From Oxyruncus cristatus (Eukaryota > Chordata > Aves > Passeriformes > Cotingidae), in the NCBI GenBank assembly GCA_013399855.1, contig VXAY01001211.1, positions 1 through 64,000 of the forward strand: a stretch of DNA of 64,000 bases, read 5' to 3'. The translations under genes and the position numbers were made by a program. Under the pieces are notes generated by a model that worked only from the letters and a program-made list of their open reading frames with translations, made no database searches and was not told the origin of the DNA. Shown one piece after another: positions 52,301 through 64,000 of this stretch (position 1 is the first letter of the stretch; every line of letters begins with the position of its first letter).

Positions 52301-53299
52301 CTCACCTTAGGAGTATTTATATTACTAGAGTGGTGTCTGATAACATCAGTCGTGAACTAGATCCTCACAATAGAAACATACATTCAAAATATTTTTTAAA
52401 AATTTAAAACGCCAGTATCTGATAAAAGAGTTGATAATCTATGGATAAGACAGACAATAGATGGATATTGATCAACATCAAACGTGGACTTGGCACACAG
52501 AAAAATAGGTTGTTCCTTTGGCAAAAACACAATCAAATGCAAAAAGGGGTGGTTTCTGTGGGGTAACATCACTCAGGGACTCAATAGGACTCTTTCATCT
52601 CTTTTTTATAAGCAATAATCACACAACAATTTTATTTCCAGGCTTGATATTTGAAGGGTAGGAACTTCTCTTTCAGTCATCCTCTGGTCCACAGGGTGTT
52701 GCAGGTATCCATCTGCTTTTTCCTTTGCCTGCTGTGTGTATTTGTGTAGTTTTTAGCTCTCCTTTATTTCTCCCCTTCCCTAGTTGGACTGCTGAGGTCT
52801 ATCATTGCCACTTCTCTCTGAGGTCTTGCAACTGGATCATTAAAACATTTTTTCCCCATAACAATACAAATATTTTTGAAAAAAATGTTGAAAATATATT
52901 TCAGGACAGTTAACATTCCCCCAACAAAAAACACAGGTGAAAACAAAGTAAAAAATCACTGCAGTGGTATTAAATTTTAATAAAAGGATCTAAATAAAAA
53001 TTAGGATTTTTTTTGAAAATAAGCTAAAAAAGACAATTAAAATTTAAGACAATTAAAATTTAGCAGGTGACACAGAGACAATTGCGAGATACTGCATGGA
53101 AAGTGCAGTGCCCACGAACATTGCATATTGTGATGAAATTGAGAAAACCCAGGAATGACTCATCATTTTAGAATTAATCAGGTATTAACAAAAAAACATG
53201 AAACCTGCATCAAAAAGAAGAAAACAGAAAATAGAAAGTATTGTAAACCCTGGAAGGTTAAACAAGGGTAAGTAAGAGATTATCCCTCTCCATGGAGGA
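46321..53299. other. AT-rich anonymous sequence
   Basis: No gene or interspersed repeat is recognised. It includes a TA tract (47140-47160), an A homopolymer near 47856-47872 and an imperfect 16-bp doublet near 53030-53062. Open frames at 49486-49707 (+) and 51842-52225 (+, 127 codons with one hydrophobic segment) are unassigned and probably chance. Confidence 0.45.
47140..47160. repeat. (TA)n tract
   Basis: Two short alternating TA runs joined by AAA. Confidence 0.8.
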
Positions 53300-54030
53300 A
53301 GGTCAGCAGTGAAGTCATACAGGATGCTGTTCTCAGACCTGCTGCTTAACAGAGACACGAAAAAGGGCACATGTTTTGACAGTTTGCTGATGACAGAGTT
53401 CTTCAAGGTAGAAAGGATGAAATCTATTGCAGCAAATTGCAGAATGTCCTTACAAGATTCAGTGATTGGTTAAGAAAATGGCAGATGAAAGTAAATGTAG
53501 GTACATGCAACACAATGTATGCATATAGCAATTTTAGCTTTACATACAAAATGATACTCTGAACTCACCTAGCCACTGGAGAATGAGACCTTGGGGCTGA
53601 GATAGATAATTCCTTGAATACAGCCATTCAACATCAGTAAAAATAATAATAAAAAAAAAGACTTGCAGACAAAGAAATAGAGAACAAAACAGAAGGTACT
53701 TACATAAACCCATGATTTGCCCCACATTGAACACTGCCTAGCTGTTCTTGTTCCTTCATGTCAAAAAATTATACATTAGAACTGGAAAAGGTTCAGAAAA
53801 AGTAAGAAAAGATGATGAAAGGTTTCATGGAATGTCTGAGATACTGGGCACTCTTTATCATGAAACAGACATGATTCTGGAAGCTCCACTGAACTCTACA
53901 ATGTCATGAATGGCACAAAGATCATGTATAAGGATCATCTGATTGCTCTGTACTCCAGCACAACCACTAGGGCCCATGAGAAGCCAGTGAGATACAGATT
54001 ATTCACGCAACTCACAAAGTTCAGGTAAGG
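53300..54030 (+). mobile_element. Old CR1-like LINE, reverse transcriptase palm to C-terminus
   Basis: Several ORF2 landmarks follow in order on the + strand. VSSEVIQDAVLRP (53309-53350) corresponds to the VTSGVPQGSVLGP motif. FADD, the catalytic aspartate pair of the reverse transcriptase, is at 53383-53394. The same frame stays open to DWLRKWQMKVNVGTC (53464-53508), the WQM.(F/V)NV.KC motif, ending at a TGA near 53550. LELEKVQ lies at 53776-53796, and ELYNVMNG at 53891-53914 resembles the YK(I/V)MNG stretch. Coding is broken by stops and frameshifts elsewhere. Divergence is clearly higher than in the other CR1 copies, so this is an older family or insertion. Both edges are approximate. Confidence 0.85.
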
Positions 54031-56191
54031 GAATTCTCAAAATGATTCCCAGGTGAAAATAGTCTTTCCTTTGTTTTAATTCTTTATGTGATTTGGGTAA
54101 AAATCAGTGGTTATCTAGCAGGAATTAGTTAAGAAGTAAATTTTTCTAATGATTATTGAAACCAAAAACTAGACCTTTAAGCCAAACAGTCAAAGGACAG
54201 ATTTTGCAAGGTGGTAGGTCTCCTCTGGGTTTGTTTGCTCCTCAGTCCTGATACAGGGGACATGCTGAGCCGCAGGCAACACAGCTGAAATGAAATGCCT
54301 TGCTTTCAAATTTTGTACCAACTTGATTTTTGCTTTGAAGTGACATTTAAGATGTGTCAGCATTGTGATCCTTCTATGTTTAGAGACAGAGAAATAAGAC
54401 CTTTACATTATCTCCAGAGAGAAATTGTTTCTATCAGCCAGACCCACTGCTTAGGGCTGCTTTGGCACTCTTCTTAATTGGATTATTTTTTTATTTTTAT
54501 TTTTTTTAGCAGAGAGTTAGATTTCAAAAATACAGTAGATGAGGTACTAACAGTCGGTTTTGACAGACGTTTCATGATTGAAATACTGGCCAGAGCTGTG
54601 TAAAACCTCAAATCTGTTCTACCTTTGTATGTAGAAATCTATATCCCCAGAATCCCAAAAGATGGGTCTAGATGAACAGGCTAGTATTCGAATAAAGAGG
54701 AGGGTGAAAAATTTTAGCCCGTGGTTAATGCAGCTCTTTGCAGAAATTATCATCAGGAGGTGAGCATCCAGGCATTTCTTTCACTGGTAGAGAGACTTGA
54801 GGTCTGAGCTAATGAATTATCTTAGTCGTTGTTGTTGATAATTTCACTCATAAACTATAAATGATCCAAAAGAAGAGACCAAGGGAAACCAATATGGCAA
54901 GGTTTAGAGTGATAAGAAATTTGGGCAGGTGTGTACACAAAACACCTCAGCCAGATGTGGGAACGATGGTTAAATCTTTCACACTTTGAATAATGCTCAG
55001 ACCACTGGGTTTTTGCGTAGAAAGAGATATCTCCAGAAGTACAAGGGTGCTTTAAAAACATTTATTGAATTTTGATTTTTTATTTAATTTTAATTTTTAT
55101 TTAATTTTTATTTTTATTTAATTTTAATTGTTTTTTCTAAAATTCAGTTTGATTTGAATCTGTTTCCCCATTAAATTTTTCATTTGACTGCTAAACTGGA
55201 AATATAGGATTCAGATAAAAAATGCTTAACTACCACTTAAATCAGAGAAAGTTAACTGCCTCAGCACTTGTAAATTATTCTTCTGAATGACAGTTTTGCA
55301 TGTCTAGATGCTTAAATGCCTCTAAAAATGTGAACCTTATTGCTTGAGTAGTGTATTTCTTAGATATTAAAGCACTGTAGCTAATTGCTTTTATTATTTG
55401 CAATAGTAAGGCATGTGCATCTTTAGCAAAGTATCTCCTTTTCATTAAGGTTAGCTAGTTGATAAATTAAATAGCAAAGGCATAAAATAAAAGATGGAAA
55501 ATGGCATAACAAATCTCTTTTTGTCTTAGCTGTTCATCTTCCTCCTTTTTTTAAGACTGTAACTTTTATCATTAACTCCCACTTTGGAGTTAAATATCAA
55601 GTAAAAAAAACCCTGTGCATGACAGTAAAACAGCTACAAAGGGGAAGGAAATGTAATAACTGCAAAAAAAGTACAAACTTTTTGTCAGGTCATTGACAGC
55701 CAGAACTATGCAGAGGATTAATTTTGCTTCTTATCACTGGGGTGTCTTTCGTAGTACAAAAGGGAAATTGCTTAACAGCCAACACACCAGGCTCTATGAC
55801 AGTGACTCAAGACTGAGCTTATGGGTGACTAATGTAACATGACATACCATAAGTTGCCTATGAATGCAGATTTTGAATGCCAGTGGATGATCAGAGCGGG
55901 TGGCTGAATTCTTTCTTCTTGAGAAAATGGTAATAACCAAAATGGAAAGAAGAGATTGTTGTCCAGAGAAATCATGGGCAATATAGGAAGGTGTAAGAGA
56001 ACAAGCCAAAGAGAGAGTGCTATAGGGCTTTGGCTCTGCACTGCACAGGTTAGCAACCAGTGAACACCACTCAGAGTGTATATTTGTGTTGTACTAAATC
56101 TGCTGCACTTCAAAGTCAGGCTTCTTCTAGTCTCTTCAAATCCCTCTCCCCTAAATTCATGTATTAGCCACTATTCTGACACAATATTTAG
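54031..56191. other. AT-rich anonymous sequence
   Basis: No gene recognised. It includes the TTTAATTTT tract at 55069-55136. Confidence 0.5.
55069..55136. repeat. ATTTA/TTTAATTTT low-complexity tract
   Basis: Degenerate TTTAATTTTTAT units with only two G bases. Confidence 0.88.
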
Positions 56192-56527
56192 CAATCATGT
56201 AATGGATTGGGTTGGAAGGTCATCTAGTCCAAACCCCATTTAATGAACAAGGACATCATCCAATCTGGTTGCTCAGATCCCAATCCAACTTGGTTTTGAA
56301 TGCTTCCAGGGATGGGGCATCCACTACTTCTCTGGACAACCTGTGCCAGTGTTTCACCACCCTCATTGAAAAAAAAATTTCTTCCTTATATCTATATCTT
56401 ATACCTATCTTATATTTAGTCTAAAACTACTCTCTTTTAGTTTCAAACTATTATTTCTTGTCCTATAACAACAGGCCCTGCTAAAAAGTTTTTCCCCATC
56501 TTTCTTGTAAACTCTTTAACTTTTGAA
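56192..56527 (-). mobile_element. CR1 LINE, 3' end
   Basis: The + strand starts AATCATGTAATGGATTGGGT (decayed complemented tail) and runs through GGTCATCTAGTCCAAACCCC, GGGATGGGGCATCCACTACT, CCAGTGTTTCACCACCCTCA and an AAACTA...TTTCTTGTCCT stretch to about 56527. A small local duplication of a CTTATAtCTATA-type stretch occurs near 56384-56415. Only non-coding or extreme C-terminal CR1 sequence is present. Confidence 0.95.
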
Positions 56528-59500
56528 AGACCAATCATGCAATGAATTACTTCAACTCACTGATATGAAGAAAAAATAATCAACCAAAAATAGATTTTGT
56601 GTTTGAGCATCAAGCTCAACTGACTCACTTATCAGATGAACAGCCATTAAATCCCACACAACCTGCAGCTGAGGACAGAGCAGAACAAGGTTGTGCTTTG
56701 TGATGAAGCTGAAAGTTACCCTGAGTTATGTGGAACATAAAGAGCACTACCAGGTTCCATTCTGCTCTCGTTTGGGTTGTGAGCCCTCATTGTTTGGTTC
56801 TGAGAATACATGGAGACTATGTTAGCTGTATCTGCCAAACACATCAGCTGCAGCACTCCTGGTTCTCCACCTAACTTTTTGTGCACGCGTGGTTGTGTCT
56901 CCCAAGTTTTCACAAAGTGTTACACACCATTAGACCTCATAGTAGCTGTATGTAGACCAGCGATGATTAGGTGTTACTCAGCTACAAAATCAGACTCCAC
57001 ATTTTTTATTAATTAGAAAAAAACCTGGGTACAGCTATGGAAATATTAACTCTAAACTATAAAAGCGGAATTCAGTTATGTATATAAGACACCTAGAGTC
57101 TTACCTCTAAGTCAGTGGTTGTTCCTGTTAAATAGAAAGCCAGGCACAACAAGATCTGACAAAAGGCAGAGAAACAACAAAAACCTTGAACTTTTTACAC
57201 TGTCTCTTTTGGGAAAATAAGAGTAGTTGAGGCAGCAAAAATTGGTACTAATTTCAGGGATTTCCTTTCCCAAATTCCCATATCATTAACCACTCACATT
57301 TATTCTCATAAAATATGTCTGTATTTTTACCCTGTGCAAAACAATACTGACACATTTTCTTCGTTATGTATCTATTCCTATATTAGGTGCTCTGACACAA
57401 AAATTAGTTCATTTAAATTAGTGAACATGGTGTCTACCATGATTATCCTTTTTGCTGTGATAATTCTGTATCTCTAATGTTTCTCAGATTTCATTTCTTC
57501 TCCTCCAACTTCTCTATTAATAGTCAATATTCAAAGTTACAGTTGGAAGATTTATGAAAAAGGGTTAATTGTTTATCTGTCCTTTGACAGGATGTGCCTC
57601 ATTGGCACAAAAATCTTTTAAGCTGAGAATTGCAGTGAAAGTTACAATAAAACCCTCACTAATAAATGGATATAGTCTTACTAGGTTTTTTTTTAACTGA
57701 GATACTGCATTCTGGTAACTATCAGTTCACATAAAGCAAACAAATTGCTTAGAGAAGAAAAAGTGCTGGAAAAAAATTATTTTTTCAGCTAAAGTATACT
57801 GGACTTACACGTATATGTTACAAAGTTTTATTGAGAATGTGAACTTTTATTAATCTTTTCATTAATTAAAAGCTCCCAATCAAAGATTATCTTCAATACT
57901 GTGTTTGCAATAGCAGAAAATATTTCAGGGTATTATACTAGTTAATTGATGACTGAAACTGAACTGGACCATAGAGAAATTTTGTAAATAGAAGTTGTTG
58001 GTTCATCAGCACTAACAGATAATTTTGCTAAAAATTTATTTTAAATAAATTAGTTGTGACAAATAAGTCAAAAGGTTTCATTCTTATTATATAAAAATGT
58101 TATTTTCTTGTGGTATGTGTTTCATTATGCTCAGCATAAGGAACCATTGAATACTAAAAGCAATTACAAATGGCAGGATCACCAGTTATCCACTAAAATG
58201 TGAATTTCAAAACTAATTACCATTTAGAGTAACAATATTATTAGAGCTGATATGATATGCCATATCTAATTATGAGAAACATGCAGTGACATTATAGAAC
58301 AAAAATAATTTTTTTGTCTTTCATAGATTAAAAATAAGGTAAAATTTGTAATGAGTATAAAACTTATTTTTTTTTTTAATGTTTTCTCGTTAATATTTTT
58401 ATAACTTTTTATAAATCAAAATATCAATTAAAAAAAAGAACAGCACTACCTCTGAAAGGGGAGTTTTGAGATTTGACTCACTGCACTAATTTCAGTACAA
58501 TTTTCCAGTTGTTCCAACTGACCATTTAGAAAATTAACTTGTTTAATTATTTATAAGAAAATAAATTATTTCCCATTAGTAGAGGCCAACATCAAGGGGA
58601 AGGAGGAAAGAAAGGTGAAAAATCTACAAGAAGTAAATACGACATAAGTTACAGAGAAAGACTGAAAATCTGGAGAGGTTTCTTGAGAAATACTTATTTC
58701 TTGTGCATTCTGATAGTGTTTGAGTATACTTTCAAAGTTGATTGAAACATAGTTTCCTTTGGGATTTGCTAAAACCTTGGCCTCAGTAATGCCACGCAGA
58801 AGAAATTTCTGCAGTCTAGGACCATGTTGAAGAGATATTTCTTCACGATGCTATAATCAGATGTCCCCTTATTCTTGTTCTGATCTCACAGAACAGAAAC
58901 TTCAGTGAGTCATTAATTTCTGATGTTTTCCTTTTCTTTCCTCATTTCCTCTCAGTAAAGCTGAAATATAAACAAAATCCATAAAGATATATTTTGTACT
59001 TATAAGTGTATATATGTTCTGATACAGTTGAAATTTCCTGATCACGTATTGTCTTCTTCTACAGATTTTTTTTTTTTTTTTTAATGAAAAAAGTGGGAAA
59101 GATTCAGAATTCCTGGGCGTAACTCCAAGTTTTTCTGGTAACAAGTGGATTGTAGACCTTCTGTTCATCTCATAATGTCTTCTCCTTCTAAAATTCCTCC
59201 CCAGTTAACATTTACTCTCTAAATGGTCTTCTGTCCTGCTCCTCTTTAGATTCCATTCTTTTCCTGTGAAGTAGTCCTCAAATCTCTGTTCAGTACCCAC
59301 CTTCTCAAATGAGAGCTCTTCACTATTTGCTTAATGTGGTGTACAAAAAAATCCACCTAATTCCAAAGATTCCAGAGTGCTTAGGGCTAATCCATATTCA
59401 TGAGCCTTGAAAAAGTCAATCAAGCCCCATCAATCTGGAATAGATCCCCTTTATAAATCTGCATCAGCCAGGAGTGATTTCATAATCCAGTTACAGTGTG

Positions 59501-59764
59501 CTGAAACCAGACATGAATGGCAAAGTTACACCTCTAAAGAGATCAGTAGAAATTTTGTCACCATTTTAAACCAAAGTATGAGAAAAACATATGTTAACTT
59601 ACCTCTAATTCATTTTAATTTCTAATTCACTGCTCTGAGGTTGAAATCCTTATCCAAACTTATCCGCACCCCAGTTTGAGCTGTGGGAAATTTCTCTTTA
59701 CAATGAAACAGAAAAGTCCAGAGAATATATTGCACTCTTACATTACAGAAGGAGAATAATATAT
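56528..59764. other. AT-rich anonymous sequence
   Basis: No gene or interspersed repeat is recognised. It contains T tracts near 58369-58378 and 59066-59082. Confidence 0.5.
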
Positions 59765-59816
59765 AAAAAACCCCAAACAAAACCAAAAAACAAAAAACAA
59801 ACCAAAACCCCAAAAG
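59765..59816. repeat. A/C-only low-complexity tract
   Basis: Degenerate CAAAA/CCCAAA units containing only A and C; similar in style to the block at 35536-35690 but shorter. Confidence 0.87.
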
Positions 59817-60572
59817 GATACATATATGTTAATTATCCTATCTGTTTCTTTGTATGGTGGGAGAATGTTCAAAGAGATGAGTTCCCCTAATTTTGTACAC
59901 AACACGGAGTGTTATCTTTTCTCATGAAGATCTTCCTTCTGTGAAAGAGCAGAATACATGTGGATCATCTGGTTAAGATAGAATGACTGTAGTCAAGAGT
60001 TCACATAAATGGTCAACACAGAACTGGATAAAATTGGGAAAGGAGAGAAATGGGGCTTTTCTCATTCCGGTATTCTGAATCTAGCTCCAGATATTGCTGC
60101 ATCTTTTTTTTTTCTGTTACTGTAAAACTAATACATTAAGAAGGGATGCTTGTATTGTATTTATTGGATGTTTACTGCAGTTAAGTTTACTGATTGCTAC
60201 TTTGTACTTTCTGCCTTTCCGGAACCAATGGGATTTGTAAGTATGAGAATTGAAATAAAATTTGTTGATCAAAACTATAATTCTAGACTGTGCAGTAGCA
60301 TGAGCCTAGCAATCTCTGGAATCTTCTGAAGTGCTGCACACCTATTAAATTCTACTAATAGGCTTCATATGTGGCAGTAGCTGTCTGATGCTTAGGCGGA
60401 TTTCTAGAAGTCTTGTCTACAACGTCCCTTACTGGAGGTGTTCACAGACACCAGAAAGACAGAAAAGGCTCTTAAACAAGTAAAGACAGATTTAAAAGGA
60501 CAAAAAAGATAGATCTGGTGTTTGCATGATGAAAACAAGCTGTGCAGGGACCCTGCTGTTGAGCAAATTAGT
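59817..60572. other. Anonymous sequence
   Basis: Nothing recognised. The stretch after about 60420 could be more of the decayed LINE relic that becomes visible at 60573. Confidence 0.45.
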
Positions 60573-60650
60573 GAGGGATTTGGAAAAATGTGAAGAATGA
60601 GGTGAAAAAGGTTGCTGACAGTCTTAAATTATTCAGGGCCAAGTGTTAAG
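60573..60650 (+). mobile_element. Relic of an old CR1-like LINE around the catalytic motif
   Basis: RDLEKCEE followed, one frame over, by NEVKKVADSLKLFRAKC corresponds to the stretch around FADDTKLF in CR1-type reverse transcriptases (DLE.GV.NEV.KFADDTKLFR). Here FADD has decayed to VADS. Only this short core is recognisable, so the call rests on about 25 residues. Confidence 0.5.
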
Positions 60651-60670
60651 AGTTGGAAGAGTAGTGGTAC

Positions 60671-60797
60671 TGTGGTGAGTTGACCCTGACTGGACTCCAG
60701 GTGCTCACCAAAGGTGCTCTATCCCTCCCTTCCTCAGCCGGACAGGGAAGACAATATATGAGGTAAAGCTCATGGGTCAAGACAGTGCCAAGGAGAG
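60671..60797 (-). mobile_element. LTR fragment, same family as 396-1483
   Basis: The + strand begins TGTGGTGAGTTGACCCTGAC, the reverse complement of the LTR end GTCAA...CCACA seen at 1471-1483. It continues through GGTGCTCACCAAAGG, GGGACAGG-like CCGGACAGGGAAGA and CTCATGGGTC to about 60797. It holds only the last ~127 bp of the LTR (R/U5 side), truncated at the other edge. Confidence 0.8.
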
Positions 60798-62640
60798 ATG
60801 GAATCCATGATGCATTTGTGTATGTTAACACCACATAAAGTTATTCTCCCTTTCCTCCACCTCATTTTCAAAAAGAATAAGTGATTTTTTTTCCAAAAGT
60901 TTGATCAAGCTGAAAAAGGGTTTAAGAAAGAACTTCCTTCTCATTTTAGCAAAGTGAAGCTGCATCCCAAATACTCCTTTCATGAGTGCATAATATGAAA
61001 ACAAGTTCATATTGAGGTGCTGGGTAGCACACCAGCAGAAATTGTCTGGATCCATGCAAGCCCAGAGTGAGGATTCATCCAAGCTTGTACCTACCAGCAA
61101 TGAGGATGGGTCATAATTTCCCCCGTATTTACTTTTATTTAAAATGACTAATTTGAATGTTTTGAGTAAGGTGTTTGATGAAATTTTAATATAATAGCAG
61201 GTGGAGGTGGATACTGGCTGAACTGTCTTCCTTGCTGAACTGTAAAAGACATTTATGTGTCATACACAGATATAAATAACATGATAGCAGACTAGAAGTT
61301 GTCTAGATTTATGGTAGAAGGCTTAGAAAAATTTCTTTAGATTCATTGCAGATACACTTGGGTTGGAAGATATATCTGTACAGCTGAGTAAGTTGTCATA
61401 GATTACCAATATAGTCCACTGGGGATGTCTAACACACTTTTTGTCTGTCCTAAAATTGGCACTCAAGTGACATTTCATTTGTGCATGTTTTGTTTCTCTG
61501 AATGCAAAGGAAACTGGAGCTGACTGATTCACATCTGGTTGGCTACACTGCACAAATCTCATATTTAGGGGATATAGACCCTACTCTAAGTTCCCTCATC
61601 TTCAAATGCTCAACAGAATATACTTACTAAGAAAAGAGTGCATCACATTTAAAAACTGTACCTTTAATTTTATGCCATCATCTAGAACAAAGGTTGGAGT
61701 TTTTCTATTTATTTTGAGGTCAACAGACAACTACTCCTAAGTTTAACATGGACCAAAACATGCTCTTTGAGGTCTTCTACAGTCCAGCAGAGAAACTAGC
61801 TGGTATGAAGAAGGTCACTGCATTATAATATTGTTGGCATATGGATGACCCAGGAAACCAAGAAGGTCCTCAACATGACTGTATAAACTATTGCAGTTTG
61901 CAAAAGTTCAACAATCTAGAAATCATTGCTTCAAAACATCAAAGAAATTTTTATTAAAACACGAAACCTGTTTTTTTTTTCTTCAAAGGTTTTGTTTTGC
62001 TTTGTACTCTATATGTTATTAGTCTTGTTTAGCTATTAATATAATCTTCAGTGTGTGCTAATAGTTTCTTGAACTGTAAATTGTTTTAAAAGCTTCATTA
62101 ATCCTGAAGTAACTGTACATTCATCATAGCTTCAGTACACTATAATTTAACCTTTTTCTCTGGATAAAGGATATTTTAGGAGTTCCCATAATAAAAGTGC
62201 TTAGTTGTTGTAAGATTCTAGTAAGATCAAATGCATACTCTGACAAAGAATACTTATGCATTCCCCATGTAATCTGTCAACACGTAGCCCCAAACATTCC
62301 TTTCATGAATGTTTTTTCCCCTTTATGTGGAAGACATAATATTACTTTAAATATAAAATAAGCATGATGAATAAAAGGTGACACTTAAGCTGTATATACA
62401 ACCATGAAGCAGCACTTCCATTTTAAATTCCATGGCTGAGATGACACTGACTTAGAAGAGTCACTGCTTATAAAAACAGGCAAATCTCTGTGGATCCCTT
62501 TTTTTCCTCCCTCAAGGGTTTCACTCGCAAACAATTTGTATCCCCAGACCTTTAATTTGATATTTGAATGGATGTCATTTCTGTCATTGAACAATAAAAA
62601 AAAAAGGGCAGTAGTAACAAATACAAAGAACATTTTACTT
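60798..62640. other. AT-rich anonymous sequence
   Basis: No gene or interspersed repeat is recognised. The minus frame 60825-61100 (91 codons) is unassigned. Confidence 0.5.
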
Positions 62641-62718
62641 TTTTTTTTNNNNNNNNNNNNNNNNNNNNNNNNNNNNNNNNNNNNNNNNNNNNNNNNNNNN
62701 NNNNNNTTTTTTTTTTTT
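62641..62718. other. Assembly gap inside a T homopolymer
   Basis: Fifty-eight Ns (62649-62706) have T runs directly on both sides. Open frames crossing it are artefacts. Confidence 0.97.
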
Positions 62719-63015
62719 GATTTTGTAGCCCCCACCATCTCAAACCAAGTATCCTGAGCTTCACACAGAAGAGCACCTGTTCAGAGGAGGTCATCAGAGA
62801 TGTAACCATGTAAGACAGGAGCTGTGACAAGGCAGACAGATTCAGTGAATTGATGGATTTATTTTTCGTATCTGAAAGAGAAGATGATTTTCTGATGGTT
62901 TTCTCTAGGACAAAGAAAAGACTATGAAGTATATCCTCTTCCAGAAAGATATGGGTCAGCTTTTTTCGTGAAGATATTTATAGGCCAATGAAGGACTTTG
63001 ATATTTAAGACTTTC

Positions 63016-63115
63016 TATTCTATTCTATTCTATTCTATTCTATTCTATTCTATTCTATTCTATTCTATTCTATTCTATTCTATTCTATTCTATTCTATTC
63101 TATTCTATTCTATTC
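63016..63115 (+). repeat. (TATTC)20 pentanucleotide microsatellite
   Basis: Twenty perfect TATTC units are followed by imperfect TTCTA/CTCTA relatives up to about 63175. Translation gives a repeating FYSIL pentapeptide, an artefact of the 5-bp period. Confidence 0.97.
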
Positions 63116-63175
63116 TGTATTTCTTACTTGTATTGACAGTCTTGTTCTTATTCTATTCTACTCTACTCTGTTCTA

Positions 63176-64000
63176 CATTTTGCTTCCAGATATTTTTCTC
63201 CAATGATACTCTTTTTGGGAATTATAGCTCATGAGCAGTCCCTAGTGTGCAGATTCTTTCTCCCTGCAGCCCAGGTCAACGTGCTGTGCAATGCAGAAGT
63301 GTGGGATGGAGACTGTTCCCTCTGTCCTTCGTTCACAAGCCTTTCATGGAATTTAGTGCCTGCCACTGTGTCAGCCAAGGTCAGGTCAACAAACCTCTGC
63401 TGATCTACATGCTTGGAGCAAAAGAGACAAGTTATTTTTTCTTAATAGTTACATACCCTAGAAAGAGACCAGCAACATTTGCCCGTGTAATTTATCCAAC
63501 ATTAGATCTACATGTGGAGTTCCTGAATCCAGCCTACTTCTGCAGTCCTTCATTTAGTGAAGTTCACAGAAGCCGACAGACATGATGGGTCTATCGGACA
63601 ATACTCAAAGGGATAAGTATAATAGGAGTCACATATGTCAGTAGTTTGCTTTTTAACTTCTGTACGGAGATATGCTATGACCTGACTGAACATCCTAAAA
63701 TTTATTTTCAGGTGCTCAGTTCCAGGTAGGATTCATCCCATAGAAGCATAGGTTTATTACAACAGACATGTGTATTTAGTGTTCTCCCCTACCCTCACGA
63801 GCTTGTTTGCCTTTGGAAGTCTCCTTGAAGTGCTTGCTGAAATGTTAAAAATATGGTATTCAGCCAGGCTGGGGAGCATGAAGGCCTCCTGCTGCTGCAA
63901 GTGATCTACAGGGCTAAAGATAGTGCTTAACTAAACTCATGGTGATATAGTAACTAGAACCCTTCAAAACATAATGACCCAAGGTGAAGCATCCTGCAGT
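63176..64000. other. Anonymous sequence to the window end
   Basis: Slightly less AT-rich. A + strand open frame of 112 codons (63247-63585), starting at GTG, is not recognised. No repeat is identified. Confidence 0.45.

Noticed and set aside
62998..63234. Open frame with repeating FYSIL
   Set aside because: It is the translation of the TATTC microsatellite; a 5-bp period without stops is open in all frames.
1..64000. CRISPR arrays, tRNA or rRNA genes, phage or bacterial systems
   Set aside because: No regularly spaced direct repeats with unique spacers, no cloverleaf with A/B boxes and no prokaryotic gene organisation were seen.

Overview
The window looks like a stretch of bird nuclear genome, probably intergenic or deep intronic. 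The main evidence is a dozen fragments of CR1, the dominant LINE of birds and other reptiles. Several keep the CR1 3' end with its short ATTCTATGA-type tail. There are also two copies of a GC-richer LTR family that I associate from memory with avian genomes. The rest is AT-rich by eye. I could not assign any host protein-coding gene, tRNA, rRNA or CRISPR array with confidence. No bacterial-style operon is present. Nearly all open frames here are short and look like chance, or they lie inside retroelements (often antisense). Only two open frames outside repeats are listed as candidate exons, both at low confidence.

Layout. 0.4-1.5 kb: a near-complete solo LTR on the + strand, followed 41 bp later by a G-quadruplex-type G-run. 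3.2-3.6 kb: a frameshifted fossil of a hAT (Charlie/ZBED-like) transposase on the - strand. 7.9-8.4 kb: an unassigned hydrophobic open frame (-), next to a CR1 3' end (+). 12.56 kb: a perfect 25-bp palindrome. 13.8 kb: a short CR1 3' end (-). 18.9-19.7 kb: CR1 (-) with a long open tail of ORF2. 24.4-25.3 kb: a CR1 ORF2 fragment (-) split by the 3' end of a second CR1. 26.2 kb: CR1 3' end (+). 30.5-31.4 kb: CR1 (-) covering the ORF2 C-terminus and 3' end. 31.7-32.3 kb: a 175-codon open frame (-) with an acceptor-like upstream edge.

39.6-40.7 kb: a CR1 (+) with its endonuclease region joined directly to the 3' terminus, so the reverse transcriptase is missing. 46.3 kb: a 19-bp tandem duplication that builds perfect heat-shock-element arrays. 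53.3-54.0 kb: an older CR1-like LINE (+) still showing FADD and other reverse transcriptase motifs. 56.2-56.5 kb: CR1 3' end (-). 60.57-60.8 kb: a relic of an old LINE, followed by the 3' end of the same LTR family in opposite orientation. 63.0-63.1 kb: 20 perfect copies of a TATTC pentanucleotide. Two assembly gaps (23731-23747 and 62649-62706) both sit inside T homopolymers.

Nothing here shows genes working together. The window is best read as a record of retrotransposon and DNA-transposon insertions of different ages in otherwise anonymous DNA. All family assignments rest on my recall of family motifs, not on a search.
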